Shown: positions 28,703-38,547 of the stretch, piece by piece
Position numbering within the stretch: the stretch's first letter is position 1
Layout of the letters: the number at the start of each line of letters is the position of its first letter
From: Marinobacter halodurans
Lineage (GTDB): Bacteria; Pseudomonadota; Gammaproteobacteria; Pseudomonadales; Oleiphilaceae
Assembly (NCBI RefSeq): GCF_004327985.1
Contig: NZ_SJDL01000009.1
Span: 62,001-126,000, forward strand
DNA length: 64,000 nucleotides
Reading direction: 5' to 3'
The notes under the pieces: model-generated
Database searches by the model: none
Told to the model about the DNA's origin: nothing
The model's input: only the letters and a program-made list of their open reading frames with translations
Translations under genes and position numbers: made by a program

Positions 28703-29737
28703 ATGGCAAAACGTCGGCTTAACAGGCAGCAGAAATGGCGCATCGAGAAGATCCAGGGAGAGCGTGCGGCGCGGGCCTCGCGGCGGGATCGGGATATCGA
28801 CCGCCAATTGCAGGCCGGCGAACTCGGGGACGAGCAAAGCGGCCTGATCATCGCCCACTTCGGCAAGCAGATTGATGTCGAGGCGCTTGAAGGCGAACAC
28901 CGGGGCGAGGTGATCCGCTGCCATGTCCGCGCCAACCTGGGATCGCTGGTCACCGGGGACCGGGTGATCTGGCGGCCGGGCTCCAACGACCTGGGCGTTA
29001 TCGTCGCCCAGCAGGAGCGGGACAACCTGCTGCAGCGCCCGGACAAGTTCGGCCAGCTCAAACCGGTCGCGGCCAATATCGACCAGATCATCCTTGTCAT
29101 TGCACCGGAACCGGAGCCCCACGACAACCTGATCGACCGCTACCTGGTGGCCGCGGAAAACTGCGACATCAGGCCAGTCCTGCTGCTCAACAAGACCGAC
29201 CTGATCAACGACACCAACCGGGCCAGCGTCGCGGCACTGCTCGACCGGTATGCCCGCCTCGGCTATCAGATCGAGCAGACCTCCGCCCACCGGGCACCGG
29301 AAGACGATCACACCATCGACAACCTGCTGAAAACCCGGACCAGCGTCTTCGTCGGCCAGTCCGGCGTCGGCAAATCCTCCATTATCCGGCGACTGCTGGG
29401 GGACGAGAGCATACGGATCGGGGCGGTGTCGGAGAGCACCGGCAAGGGCGTCCACACCACCACCACAGCCCGCCTGTTTCACCTGGACTGCGGCGGCAAC
29501 CTGATCGACTCGCCGGGTATCCGCGAATTCGGACTCTGGCATATGGGTGTGGAACACCTGGAATACGGCTTCCGGGAAATCCGCCCCCTGATCGGCACCT
29601 GCCGCTTCCGCAACTGCCGCCATCAGGCAGAGCCCGGCTGCGCCCTGCTGGAAGCCGAGGAAAAAGGGGAGATCAGCCCGGAGCGCATGCAGAGTTTCCG
29701 CCGCATCTATACCGAGATAGAGAATTCGGACTGGTAA
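28703..29737 (+). CDS. rsgA: Small ribosomal subunit biogenesis GTPase RsgA
   Basis: RsgA is a circularly permuted GTPase that checks late 30S maturation. The order of motifs is permuted as expected: G4 (LLLNKTDL, about residue 165) comes before G1 (GQSGVGKSSIIRR, about residue 220) and G3 (DSPGIREF, about residue 272). An N-terminal OB-fold precedes them and a C-terminal zinc region (GTCRFRNCRHQAEPGC) follows. I chose the ATG at 28703 (MAKRRLNRQQ) as the normal family start; the frame remains open upstream. The protein has 344 residues. The N-terminus is Arg/Lys-rich. Confidence 0.96.
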   Translation: MAKRRLNRQQKWRIEKIQGERAARASRRDRDIDRQLQAGELGDEQSGLIIAHFGKQIDVEALEGEHRGEVIRCHVRANLGSLVTGDRVIWRPGSNDLGVIVAQQERDNLLQRPDKFGQLKPVAANIDQIILVIAPEPEPHDNLIDRYLVAAENCDIRPVLLLNKTDLINDTNRASVAALLDRYARLGYQIEQTSAHRAPEDDHTIDNLLKTRTSVFVGQSGVGKSSIIRRLLGDESIRIGAVSESTGKGVHTTTTARLFHLDCGGNLIDSPGIREFGLWHMGVEHLEYGFREIRPLIGTCRFRNCRHQAEPGCALLEAEEKGEISPERMQSFRRIYTEIENSDW

Positions 29738-29740
29738 GGA

Positions 29741-30700
29741 TTACCAGTTCACTTCGCCGGCATCCGGTTCCGGTGGCTGCTTGAACCAGTCGCCGGATTC
29801 CAGTTGCTTCTGGGCGTCCTGGGACTCTTCCTCGGTCGGCGCCGTCAGATCGATTATCGGCGTGGCGTTGGCGCCGGAGTCGGACTGGATTTCCTGCGCG
29901 GTCTTCTTGTTCAGCACGATAATGGCAATCCGGCGGTTAACCGGCGCCTGGGGATGATCCTTGTCGAACAGCACCGAATCACTCAACCCCACCACACGGC
30001 CAATCTGTTCCGGCCGCACGCCACCGGCCACCAGGGCACGCCGCGCCGTATTCGCCCGGTCTGCCGACAGCTCCCAGTTGGTGTAGCCCGGTCGTCCGAC
30101 AAACGGTGTGGAGTCGGTATGGCCGGTAATACTGAGCTTGTTATTGACCTGGCTTAGGGGCTTGGCCAGCTCGAACAGGATGTCCTGGGAATAGTATTTC
30201 AGGCGGGCGCTACCGCTATCGAACATGGGTCGCTTGGAGCGGTCGACGATCTGGATCCGCAGCCCTTCGTCGGTAATGTCGATCAGGAGCTGGTCCTTGA
30301 ACTTCTGCAGGGTCTCGCTTTTTTCAATCTGCTCCTTGAGATCCTGGAACAGCTGCTGCATCTGCTTCTGCTCAAGGGTATCGGCCATCTCCTCGATGGT
30401 CTGGTCTTCCAGCTTGATCTGGGAATCCGCCACATCCTCGCTGGTCGACTCCACCACCGATGCGCTGCCCCCAAGATCGATCGGGTTGCGGCTGGCCGCC
30501 TCCATGTAACCCACAGGGTCCTTGAAGTATCCGGAAATCGCCCGCTTCTCTTCGGGCGTCGCCGTCATGGTCAGCCACAACACCATGAAGAAGGCCATCA
30601 TCGCGGTCGCAAAATCGGCAAAGGCGACTTTCCAGGCGCCACCATGATGCCCGCCGGACACCTTCTTGACGCGTTTGACGATAATCGGCTGCTCTTCCAC
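29741..30700 (-). CDS. motB: Flagellar stator protein MotB
   Basis: MotB anchors the stator to peptidoglycan and carries the proton-binding aspartate. The single transmembrane helix (about residues 27-46) holds D29 in AFADFATAMMAFF, the proton site. The C-terminal OmpA-like domain (ITGHTDSTPF, LSADRANTARRALV, NRRIAIIVL) binds the cell wall. Of 319 residues, the segment after the helix is longer and Glu/Asp-rich, as in the pseudomonad MotB. It is downstream of motA on the minus strand; the stop lies 3 nt from the convergent rsgA stop. Confidence 0.96.
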   Translation of the reverse strand: MEEQPIIVKRVKKVSGGHHGGAWKVAFADFATAMMAFFMVLWLTMTATPEEKRAISGYFKDPVGYMEAASRNPIDLGGSASVVESTSEDVADSQIKLEDQTIEEMADTLEQKQMQQLFQDLKEQIEKSETLQKFKDQLLIDITDEGLRIQIVDRSKRPMFDSGSARLKYYSQDILFELAKPLSQVNNKLSITGHTDSTPFVGRPGYTNWELSADRANTARRALVAGGVRPEQIGRVVGLSDSVLFDKDHPQAPVNRRIAIIVLNKKTAQEIQSDSGANATPIIDLTAPTEEESQDAQKQLESGDWFKQPPEPDAGEVNW

Positions 30701-30739
30701 GACTGACCTCAGTGCCCCGTTCCGGCGGATGCCGTATGG

Positions 30740-31591
30740 TTACTTGGAACGCACATGATCGTTCAGTTCCTGGAAACCCGGGCGTTTGTCGCTGGGCAAT
30801 GCCTTGCGGCCGAACTCGATCGCCATCTGCGGTGCCTGCCCGGCGACCGTCGCCAGGATCGCCGCCTTGGCGCATTCATACGCCCGCAGCTCGTACTGGG
30901 CCTGGTGCTCCATAGCGGTGGACGTCGGTCCGACGAAACCGTAACCCATGAAAATACCCAGGAACGTCCCGACCAGCGCCGCGGCCACCTTGTGCCCGAT
31001 CATTTCGGGCGGCCCGCCCAGCAGACTCATGGTGATCACGATCCCCAGCACCGCCGCCACGATACCCAGCCCCGGCAGGGCATCGGCTACCTTGGCCAGG
31101 GCGTGGGAGGGCTCATGGAGTTCGTGCTCACGATTGTCCAGTTCGTTGTCCATCAGGCCTTCAAGTTCATGGGGCGCCATGTTGCCGGCACTGATGATGC
31201 GCATGTAGTCGGTCACGAAGGCGAGCAGCTTGGGCGATTTCATCACCGCCGGGTAGCGCGTGAATATCTGGCTCTCGCCGGGGTTGTCGATGTCCTCCTC
31301 AATGGCCATGACCCCCTGCTTGCGCGACTTGTCGAACAGGTCGTACAGCATGCTGAGCAGGTCCAGGTAGAACGCTTTATTGAACGGTGACCCGGTGATC
31401 AGGCGCAGGATACCGGTTATGGTTTCCTTGATGGTATGCATCGGGTTGGAGATGATGAAGGCACCGGTCGCCGCCCCGAAGATAATCAGGATTTCCAGCG
31501 GCTGCCACAGCGCCATCAACTGGCCCTTGGCCAACACGAATCCGCCCAGCACACAGGCGGCAACGATAATCGCACCGAGTATTAAAGCCAT
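30740..31591 (-). CDS. motA: Flagellar stator protein MotA
   Basis: MotA is the stator proton-channel subunit that pushes on FliG. The 283-residue protein has four hydrophobic segments: about residues 3-20 and 30-50, then 165-190 and 200-220. A large cytoplasmic loop lies between the pairs. The segments KQGVMAIEEDIDNP and LPGLGIVAAVLGIVITMSLL are typical. The charged cytoplasmic residues thought to contact FliG lie in the loop (about 80-110). Together with motB it forms a two-gene unit. Confidence 0.96.
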   Translation of the reverse strand: MALILGAIIVAACVLGGFVLAKGQLMALWQPLEILIIFGAATGAFIISNPMHTIKETITGILRLITGSPFNKAFYLDLLSMLYDLFDKSRKQGVMAIEEDIDNPGESQIFTRYPAVMKSPKLLAFVTDYMRIISAGNMAPHELEGLMDNELDNREHELHEPSHALAKVADALPGLGIVAAVLGIVITMSLLGGPPEMIGHKVAAALVGTFLGIFMGYGFVGPTSTAMEHQAQYELRAYECAKAAILATVAGQAPQMAIEFGRKALPSDKRPGFQELNDHVRSK

Positions 31592-31839
31592 ATCGGTTAA
31601 AACTGCTCCCTGAACTGCCTGCCCGCCGGCACAAACCGCTCCGCCTGGAGACTGGTTCCACCTCCAAACAGGACGCGCTTAAAAGTCGACTGAGATGTTT
31701 CTGGTTTTCGGGAATCATAGCAAGAGCCTGAAAGTATCGCGAAAAAAACGGCGTACCCAGTCCGGAATGCCGCCCCACCCGTCGTGCGTTCAATCTGTTA
31801 AGATGCGCCCAACCCCCTCAACGGCCGAACGAGACGCCT

Positions 31840-32655
31840 ATGCCGACGCCGCCCCTGATCATCGAACCGGATGCCCTGGAGTCCCTGCTGGAAGCCGGCG
31901 AAAACCTCCTGCTGATCGACTTGTGCCATCCGGAGCGCTATGTGGGCGGACACCTGCCGGGCGCCGTCTACGTCCACCCCCAGGAAACGCTGCTGGGCTA
32001 CCCGCCGGCACCGGGCAAGCTGCCGACCGTCGAGGCGCTGCAGGCGCTGACAACCCGCATAGGCATGACACCGGACACCCACGTGGTGGTCTACGACGAC
32101 GAAGGCGGCGGCTGGGCCGGACGCTTCATCTGGTTGCTGGATTGCATCGGCCATGCCCGCTACAGCTACCTGAATGGTGGTTGGCACGCCTGGGACGCCG
32201 AAGGACGGCCGCTGACCACCGACATTCCCGAACCGGCCCCGGGCCACTACCCCATTGTCGTGCGACCGGAGCCGACGGCCACCCTGGAGGAAGTCCTGAA
32301 CGGCCTGGACGCGGAAGATCGCGTGATCTGGGACGCCCGTTCACCCGAGGAGTACCACGGCACCCGTATCGCGGCCGCCAAGGCCGGTCATATTCCCGGA
32401 GCCCGTAACCTGGAGTGGACCCGGGTGATGGACCCGGCCCGTCATCTTCGCCTGCGCCCGGCCAATGAAATACGCGCCCTGCTCGATAGCCAGGGTATCG
32501 GGCCGGCGGACACCCTGATCACTCACTGCCAGACCCATCACCGGTCCGGCCTGACTTACCTGGTGGCCAAGATGCTCGGCTATCCCGTGGTGCGCGCCTA
32601 TGCGGGCTCCTGGGCCGAATGGGGCAACCATCCAGACACACCTGTGGAGATCTAG
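31840..32655 (+). CDS. Rhodanese-family sulfurtransferase (two tandem domains)
   Basis: A 271-residue thiosulfate or 3-mercaptopyruvate sulfurtransferase. The N-terminal domain (residues 1-140) lacks an active cysteine, as is normal for the inactive half; the C-terminal domain has C230 in the loop THCQTHHRSGLTYLVAK. The loop CQTHHRSG resembles rhodanese (CxxxxR-type) more than the E. coli SseA loop CGSGVTA, favouring thiosulfate as donor. In P. aeruginosa the same neighbourhood (between motA and psd) holds rhdA. It precedes psd by 5 nt, so the two are co-transcribed. Confidence 0.88.
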   Translation: MPTPPLIIEPDALESLLEAGENLLLIDLCHPERYVGGHLPGAVYVHPQETLLGYPPAPGKLPTVEALQALTTRIGMTPDTHVVVYDDEGGGWAGRFIWLLDCIGHARYSYLNGGWHAWDAEGRPLTTDIPEPAPGHYPIVVRPEPTATLEEVLNGLDAEDRVIWDARSPEEYHGTRIAAAKAGHIPGARNLEWTRVMDPARHLRLRPANEIRALLDSQGIGPADTLITHCQTHHRSGLTYLVAKMLGYPVVRAYAGSWAEWGNHPDTPVEI

Positions 32656-32660
32656 AACCA

Positions 32661-33518
32661 ATGCGAGACAAGCTCTTTGTGATGAGCCAGTACCTGACCC
32701 CCCAACTCGGGCTGTCACGGCTGGCCGGACGACTGGCCGACAACGATCAGGTGCCGGCCCTGAAGAACCGGGTCGTCCGCTGGTTCATCGAGCGCTATGG
32801 CGTCGACATGAGCGAAGCGGTCGACGCCGATCCCGCATCCTACGCCACCTTCAACGCGTTCTTCACCCGTGCCCTGAAGCCCGGACTGCGCCCGGTCGAT
32901 GACGCGCCGGAAGCGCTGACCAGCCCGGTAGACGGCGCCATCAGCCAACTCGGCACGATCGAGGAGGGACGCATCTTCCAGGCCAAGGGCCAGTCGTTCA
33001 ACCTGACCGAGTTGCTGGGCGGCGACGAGCAGCGCGCCAGGCCGTTTGCCGGCGGTGCCTTCGCCACCATCTACCTGGCACCAAAGGATTACCACCGCAT
33101 CCACATGCCCCTGGCCGGCACCCTGAAGGAAATGACTTACGTACCCGGCCGCCTGTTCTCCGTGAATCCGGTGACGGCCGCCAACGTGCCCAACCTGTTT
33201 GCCCGCAACGAACGCGTCGTCACCCTGTTCGATACGGCATGGGGCCCGATGGCGATGGTGCTGGTGGGCGCAATGATTGTCGGCAGCGTCGAGACCACCT
33301 GGGCCGGGGTGGTGGCACCGGGCACGGACGGCGTTTCCAGCGTGGACTACAGCGCCGACAAGCCCATCCGGTTCGACAAGGGGGATGAGATGGGACGTTT
33401 CCGGCTGGGCTCCACCGTCATCCTGTTGCTCCCGAAGGATGTCATGCGGTGGTCGGACGGATTGGGCCCGGAAACGCGACTGCGCATGGGCCGGCGGATC
33501 GGCTCGAAGGCCAGCTAG
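32661..33518 (+). CDS. psd: Phosphatidylserine decarboxylase proenzyme
   Basis: Psd makes phosphatidylethanolamine at the inner membrane. It is made as a proenzyme that cleaves itself at an LGST motif to form a pyruvoyl group. Here the motif is FRLGSTVILL with S251 as the future pyruvoyl residue. Other family residues are in SPVDGAISQLG and YLAPKDYHRIHMPLAG. I chose the ATG at 32661 (MRDKLFVMSQYLTPQ) as the standard start; the protein has 285 residues. It overlaps the convergent epmA by 4 bp at their stop codons. Confidence 0.97.
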   Translation: MRDKLFVMSQYLTPQLGLSRLAGRLADNDQVPALKNRVVRWFIERYGVDMSEAVDADPASYATFNAFFTRALKPGLRPVDDAPEALTSPVDGAISQLGTIEEGRIFQAKGQSFNLTELLGGDEQRARPFAGGAFATIYLAPKDYHRIHMPLAGTLKEMTYVPGRLFSVNPVTAANVPNLFARNERVVTLFDTAWGPMAMVLVGAMIVGSVETTWAGVVAPGTDGVSSVDYSADKPIRFDKGDEMGRFRLGSTVILLLPKDVMRWSDGLGPETRLRMGRRIGSKAS

Positions 33519-34495
33519 GCCCGTTCAATCGGGAACGCAACGACATCCCGGATGTCCCGCGTTCCCAGCTTGCACATCAGCAGGCGATCCAGCCCCAGGG
33601 CCACCCCCGCACAGGCCGGCAAACCGTGCCGGAGCGCCGACAGCAAGTAGTCATCCGCAGCCATCTCGGGCTTGCCGCGTGCCCGGCGCAGGGCGTTATC
33701 CACATCAAAGCGACGAGCCTGCTCTGCCGCGTCCGTCAGTTCCCAGTACCCGTTGCAAAGCTCCAGCCCGTCCAGGTACAGCTCGAACCGGTGAGCCACC
33801 GCGTATCCGTCAACATCCCGGGTACGCGCCAACGCGGCCTGACTGGCCGGATAGTCGTGAATGAACACGGCGCCCTCACCCGCCAGCGCAGGTTCAACCG
33901 CATGGCTCATCAGGAAATCCAGGCAGGTATCCCGGTCGAAGTCGTCCGCAAAGGCCGGGTTACCGGCTCGGCCGGAAACCGCATCGCGCAGCTCCTCCAG
34001 CGGCAGCGTGAAAGGATCGAGACCGACGTGCCGCAGGAAGGCCTCGCGATACGTCAGCCGCCCCGGCGCATCGATGCCCAGCCAGCCGCATACCAGCGCA
34101 CCGACTTCGTCCATCAGGGCCTGGTCGTCAAAATCCGGCCGATACCATTCCAGCAGTGAGAATTCCGGATTATGGCGCACGCCGCGCTCGCCATCGCGAA
34201 AGGCACGGAACACCTGGTAGATGGCCCCGCTACCCGCCGCCAGCAGGCGTTTCATATGGTATTCCGGAGAGGTCTGGAGATAGGCCATACCGCCCGTAAA
34301 ATCGGACGCCGGGCCAGGCTGCGCGGTGATACAGTCAAGGTGGAGATCCGAGACGCCGTGACGGGCCAGCAGCGGAGTTTCCACCTCCAGCACACCACGG
34401 GCCGAAAAGAACTGCCTCAGGTAGGACAGCAGCCCGGCCCGCTCACGCAGGGCGGCCAGGGAAGCCGTAGGCTGCCAGTCCGTTTCCCGGGACAT
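33515..34495 (-). CDS. epmA: EF-P lysine ligase EpmA (GenX/PoxA)
   Basis: EpmA is a class II lysyl-tRNA-synthetase paralogue that attaches beta-lysine to a lysine of EF-P. The 326-residue protein lacks the anticodon-binding domain of LysRS. Motif 2 is in QVFRAFRDGERGVRHNPEFS and motif 3 in GVALGLDRLLMCKLG. The ATG at 34495 starts 8 nt after the efp stop, so efp and epmA form one unit. With epmB divergent, all the activities for EF-P beta-lysylation are in one place. Confidence 0.95.
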   Translation of the reverse strand: MSRETDWQPTASLAALRERAGLLSYLRQFFSARGVLEVETPLLARHGVSDLHLDCITAQPGPASDFTGGMAYLQTSPEYHMKRLLAAGSGAIYQVFRAFRDGERGVRHNPEFSLLEWYRPDFDDQALMDEVGALVCGWLGIDAPGRLTYREAFLRHVGLDPFTLPLEELRDAVSGRAGNPAFADDFDRDTCLDFLMSHAVEPALAGEGAVFIHDYPASQAALARTRDVDGYAVAHRFELYLDGLELCNGYWELTDAAEQARRFDVDNALRRARGKPEMAADDYLLSALRHGLPACAGVALGLDRLLMCKLGTRDIRDVVAFPIERA

Positions 34496-34502
34496 AACCG
34501 GA

Positions 34503-35078
34503 TCAGCTGGTTTTGACCCGGCTGACATACTCGCCGGAACGGGTATCCACTTTCAGCACTTCGCCGATGGTAATGAACAGTGGTACGTTGACCACGGCGC
34601 CGGTGGACAGGGTTGCCGGCTTGGAGCCACCCTGGGCGGTATCGCCCTTCATGCCCGGATCGGTATCCACCACTTCCAGTTCGACAAAGTTGGGTGGCGT
34701 GACGGACAGGGGCGTGCCGTTATAAAGCGTGACAGTGTAAACGTCCTGCTCCTTGAGCCACTTCATAGTGTCACCCACGGCCTTCTCATCGGCCGGGTGC
34801 TGCTCGAAGGAACCGTCGGTCGCCATGAAGTGCCAGAATTCGCCGTCGGTATAGAGGTATTCCATCTCCTGGTCGATGACGTCCGCCGCTTCCAGGCTTT
34901 CACCGGACTTGAACGTACGCTCCCAGACTCGGTTGGTCATGAGGTTGCGCAGTTTGACGCGGTTGAAGGCCTGGCCCTTGCCGGGCTTGACGAACTCGTT
35001 CTCGAGGATCACGCAGGGGTCGCCATCCAGCAAAACCTTAAGACCACCGCGGAATTCATTGGTAGAATACGAAGCCAT
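34503..35078 (-). CDS. efp: Elongation factor P
   Basis: EF-P relieves ribosome stalling at consecutive prolines. The 191-residue protein begins [19 protein letters not shown]; the modified lysine is K34 in the loop [11 protein letters not shown]. This is the K34 type that EpmA and EpmB modify, consistent with its neighbours. The three beta-barrel domains have the usual lengths. An AGGTGAG Shine-Dalgarno lies about 7 nt before the ATG. Only 45 bp separate it from divergent epmB. Confidence 0.97.
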   Translation of the reverse strand: MASYSTNEFRGGLKVLLDGDPCVILENEFVKPGKGQAFNRVKLRNLMTNRVWERTFKSGESLEAADVIDQEMEYLYTDGEFWHFMATDGSFEQHPADEKAVGDTMKWLKEQDVYTVTLYNGTPLSVTPPNFVELEVVDTDPGMKGDTAQGGSKPATLSTGAVVNVPLFITIGEVLKVDTRSGEYVSRVKTS

Positions 35079-35123
35079 GAAAATCTCACCTGAAAAATCG
35101 CTGTTGGAAATTCAAAGGGGCTC

Positions 35124-36155
35124 ATGATACAGCGAACCCCCACCCCGGTAGAAGCCCGGGACGTTACCGAATCGGCACTCTCCTGGCAGCAGGAGCTGGC
35201 GCGGGCGATCGACCATCCGGAACACCTGCTTCGGGAACTGGGTCTGCCGGCCTATCTGCTGGATGGGGCCCGCGCGGGCGACCGGCTATTTGGCATCCGG
35301 GTTCCCCGGCCGTTTATCCAGCGCATGACCTACGGTGACCCGGACGATCCACTGCTGCGCCAGGTCCTGCCGCTGGACGCGGAAAGCCGGCCGGCGCCGG
35401 GTTACGTTACGGATCCGCTGGCGGAGGCCGAGCACACCCTGCAGCAGGGTCTGATCCGGAAATACCGCAGCCGGGCACTGCTGATGGTCACCGGCACCTG
35501 CGCCGTCAACTGCCGCTATTGCTTCCGGCGCCATTTCCCGTATGCCGACAATCGGCTGTCGCCCGATGCGCGGGCAGAGGCCCTGGCAACCCTGCACACA
35601 AGCCCGGAAATCAATGAAGTCATCTTCAGCGGCGGCGATCCCCTGGCCATGAACGACAACCGTCTGGCCGACTGGGCCGCTGACCTGGCCGCCATCCCGC
35701 ACCTGAAGCGCCTGCGCATTCATACCCGCCTGCCGGTCGTCATTCCGCAGCGGGTCGATGACCGGCTGCTGGCCTGGCTGACTCGCCTGCCGCTGCAGAA
35801 GGTCGTGGTGGTCCACATCAACCACCCCCGGGAGATTGACGACGCCGTCCGGCTGGCCATGCGCCGGCTGCAGGAGGCAGGTGTCACACTGCTGAACCAG
35901 AGCGTGATCCTGCAGGGGGTCAACGACGATGCCGATACGCTGGCCGAACTCAGCGAAACCCTGTTTGCCGCCGGCGTTCTCCCGTACTACCTGCATGCCT
36001 TTGACCCGGTTGCGGGCGCGGCGCATTTCGATGTCAGCGACGAACGGGCCCGGCGACTGGTTCGCGCGCTGCTGACGCGCCTGCCCGGTTTCCTCGTTCC
36101 CCGACTGGTTCGGGAGATTCCCGGCGAGGCGAGCAAGACACCGCTGAATCTGTGA
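35124..36155 (+). CDS. epmB: L-lysine 2,3-aminomutase EpmB
   Basis: EpmB is a radical SAM, PLP-dependent enzyme that makes the (R)-beta-lysine used on EF-P. The cluster motif is in TGTCAVNCRYCFRRHFPY (cysteines near residues 118-125), followed by the sequence FSGGDPLAMN (about residues 167-176). The 343-residue length is that of the short EF-P type rather than the longer clostridial catabolic lysine aminomutases. The Shine-Dalgarno AAGGGG is very close to the ATG. It is divergent from efp. Confidence 0.95.
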   Translation: MIQRTPTPVEARDVTESALSWQQELARAIDHPEHLLRELGLPAYLLDGARAGDRLFGIRVPRPFIQRMTYGDPDDPLLRQVLPLDAESRPAPGYVTDPLAEAEHTLQQGLIRKYRSRALLMVTGTCAVNCRYCFRRHFPYADNRLSPDARAEALATLHTSPEINEVIFSGGDPLAMNDNRLADWAADLAAIPHLKRLRIHTRLPVVIPQRVDDRLLAWLTRLPLQKVVVVHINHPREIDDAVRLAMRRLQEAGVTLLNQSVILQGVNDDADTLAELSETLFAAGVLPYYLHAFDPVAGAAHFDVSDERARRLVRALLTRLPGFLVPRLVREIPGEASKTPLNL

Positions 36156-36348
36156 CTCTTGTCGAAAAATCGACAATCGGATACGCGTTTCAACCGCCGG
36201 GAGTGTACGCAAAAGCGTCGCAAAACCCTTGAATCATGGGCATTCGGAGCAATGCACCAACTTTTTTGTCAAACAATGTCAACTTGCACGATTCTGGCTT
36301 TGTGAAAGGCCTTTGCTATTTTAAAGTCGTGGTGAGGTATATAAAGAT

Positions 36349-38250
36349 ATGTATTTCCGGTCTTTTTCTCGCCGCTCATCAAAGCTGAGAAACGCCAACA
36401 AAAGCGACGCATCAAAGGACGGTGCAAACGCCCATACGCCCACGGCAGGGGGGCAAACGGAAGGTATGACTTTAAAACCCGAGCTTACGCTACCGGAACA
36501 GAAGATAGCCAATCTGTCCTTCTGCGATGCAACGCCCAAGGCCTTCGGCAAGTGGGTCGGCGCCTTGCCTGTGGCCAACATCGGCGAGACGTCCCGCCAG
36601 CTGTATCACGCCATCATCGAGCTCAACCAGCTGATCATTGCGCCCCAGCAGCGGCTGGCCCTGCTCGAACTGATTCGCCACCGGATCAATTTCGTGTGCA
36701 AGGAACTGTCCCGGCATTATCTGGGGCTCGCCATCGCCCTGCCCGACAAGCAGCGCAAGATTGCCAACCTGTCCCAGGCATTGCAACTGCACCTGGCCAA
36801 CGGCTACAAGACAACGCTGATCGAACTGCTGGACAGCGGCGCTATCGACAGGAACCGCAAGACCGTTGCCACCGCCTGCCACAGGATCATTACCGACCTG
36901 GGCCAGACCATCCTCCGCGCGCACCAGCTCTACTGCCCCAGCCCAACCCGAAGCTGGCTCGAATGCCACCGGGTCTACCGGTTTGCGCTGCGCAACAAGC
37001 TGCAGGATGAGCAGGTCGAGGACGAGAACCTGATGCATCGCCAGTCCAGCAGCATTGCTGACGCCTACAAGCGGTTGCTGTTGCTGGGATGCGCCCGGCC
37101 CAATCAACTGCGCCAGAACGAACTGGTCCAGGCGTACGAACTGTTCGAGTGCTGGACCGACCGCACCGCCTGCACCCAGGAAGCCACTGATGACGCCCTG
37201 TTCGTGGTGAACATGGAACGGGACGCGGCACCGATCTACGCCAGTCTGCTGGGACCGGAAGAACGCACCGGCGACTGTTTCGGCTTCAACACGGTTGAAC
37301 TGTCCGCGGATATCACCGAGTACCAGAACCGCCGTAACGAGAAGGACAGGCCTGCAGGCAACGCGTTGCCGGTACCGTCCAGCGTTTCAGAGAACCTGCT
37401 TGCGCACCTGTCCCAGGCCTTCGGCGTGCTGACCAAGCGCAACTTCAAGCGCATTGCGACTCAGGGCGAGCTGCAGGTGGCCGTGGGTCTCAGCGCTGCA
37501 CACTACTATATTGCCGGCGAAGAGACCTTCAAGACATTCATCGAGAGTGGCGCGAGCATGGAGGACGACGAGAACTACTTCATCGCCCGGGCCAAACGCA
37601 ACAACGACGCCTGGGCCGGCGCCCATGATGCGGCGCCGACCGGCGACTTCATGCCCTCGGCGGACACCCCCATCAACTTCAGGACCCGCGCCGGCACCCG
37701 TGACGAGGGCGGCAGCGCCCCGAAAACCTACAGGACGCCGCTGATCAACACCAGTCCCGGCGGGTACTGCGTGTCCTGGACCAGCGATATGCCGCCATCC
37801 CTGCAGGCCGGCGAAGTACTGGCCGTGCGTGAACAGCCGTCTCATCCCTGGAGCGTGGCCGTGGTCCGCTGGATCCGGCAGTTGCGCCAGCAAGGCACCC
37901 AGATCGGCGTCGAGTTGCTGGCACCGAGCGCCACGCCCTGCGGTGTGCGCCTGATCCAGAAAGTGGGTAACAGCAGCGAGTTCCTGCGAGGCCTGCTGCT
38001 TCCGGAAGTCGCCGTTATCGGTCAGCCGGCCACGCTGATCACGCCGCGCCTGCCGTTCCAGCAGGGCAGCCGGATTGTCCTGCGCCAGGGGGACAGGGAA
38101 GACAATGGCCAGTTGTCCAAACGAATCTCGGCAACGGGTAGCATCAGCCAGTTCGAACTGCGCCTGCAGAGCGTCGACACCCCGACCACCGGCCGCTCGG
38201 GCCCGAATACCAGCGAAGACGAATTCGACTCTCTCTGGCCTTCCCTGTAA
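36349..38250 (+). CDS. PilZ-like protein upstream of the FimX homologue
   Basis: A 633-residue protein that I do not recognise by name. It occupies the position of P. aeruginosa PA4958, just before fimX. The first 39 residues are low-complexity and polar; conserved-looking sequence begins at LTLPEQKIANLSFCDATPK. The middle (residues 60-300) is helical. The C-terminal third contains a PilZ-like barrel signature: SPGGYCVSWTSDMPPSLQAG, then SVAVVRWIRQL and IGVELLAPSATP, similar to c-di-GMP receptor domains. The N-terminal RxxxR of canonical PilZ is not obvious, so ligand binding is uncertain. A start at 36466 (MTLKPEL) is an alternative. Confidence 0.65.
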   Translation: MYFRSFSRRSSKLRNANKSDASKDGANAHTPTAGGQTEGMTLKPELTLPEQKIANLSFCDATPKAFGKWVGALPVANIGETSRQLYHAIIELNQLIIAPQQRLALLELIRHRINFVCKELSRHYLGLAIALPDKQRKIANLSQALQLHLANGYKTTLIELLDSGAIDRNRKTVATACHRIITDLGQTILRAHQLYCPSPTRSWLECHRVYRFALRNKLQDEQVEDENLMHRQSSSIADAYKRLLLLGCARPNQLRQNELVQAYELFECWTDRTACTQEATDDALFVVNMERDAAPIYASLLGPEERTGDCFGFNTVELSADITEYQNRRNEKDRPAGNALPVPSSVSENLLAHLSQAFGVLTKRNFKRIATQGELQVAVGLSAAHYYIAGEETFKTFIESGASMEDDENYFIARAKRNNDAWAGAHDAAPTGDFMPSADTPINFRTRAGTRDEGGSAPKTYRTPLINTSPGGYCVSWTSDMPPSLQAGEVLAVREQPSHPWSVAVVRWIRQLRQQGTQIGVELLAPSATPCGVRLIQKVGNSSEFLRGLLLPEVAVIGQPATLITPRLPFQQGSRIVLRQGDREDNGQLSKRISATGSISQFELRLQSVDTPTTGRSGPNTSEDEFDSLWPSL

Positions 38251-38495
38251 GCTGCACAATCGGCAAGTCTGCTCCCGACAGGCCGTTCCCCGGAGTATTG
38301 GGCTGGTACCCACCGGGGTGCGGACGGGGCGCGGGGCAACGCTTTCAACAACGTCCGGTTACGCTCGGCAACACAATCACCGACGCGAACGGCTCCGGCC
38401 AATGCTACCCTGAGTGTTATTGCCTGACGTCACTGGAACCGTGCCGTCGCTCTGCGACAGGCTTGCCTTGAGCGCTGAGTCACCCGAATTAATTA

Positions 38496-38526
38496 CCGCT
38501 CTTTCCCAGGGATCGCGGAAGAGCGG
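38496..38526. repeat. Inverted repeat upstream of the fimX-like gene
   Basis: CCGCTCTT (38496-38503) and AAGAGCGG (38519-38526) are perfect 8-bp arms around 15 nt. The repeat lies 22 bp before the next ATG. No T run follows, so it is more likely an operator or leader stem than a terminator. The rest of 38251-38495 shows nothing I can name. Confidence 0.4.
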
Positions 38527-38547
38527 GCTGTGCGAGATGGTTAACGA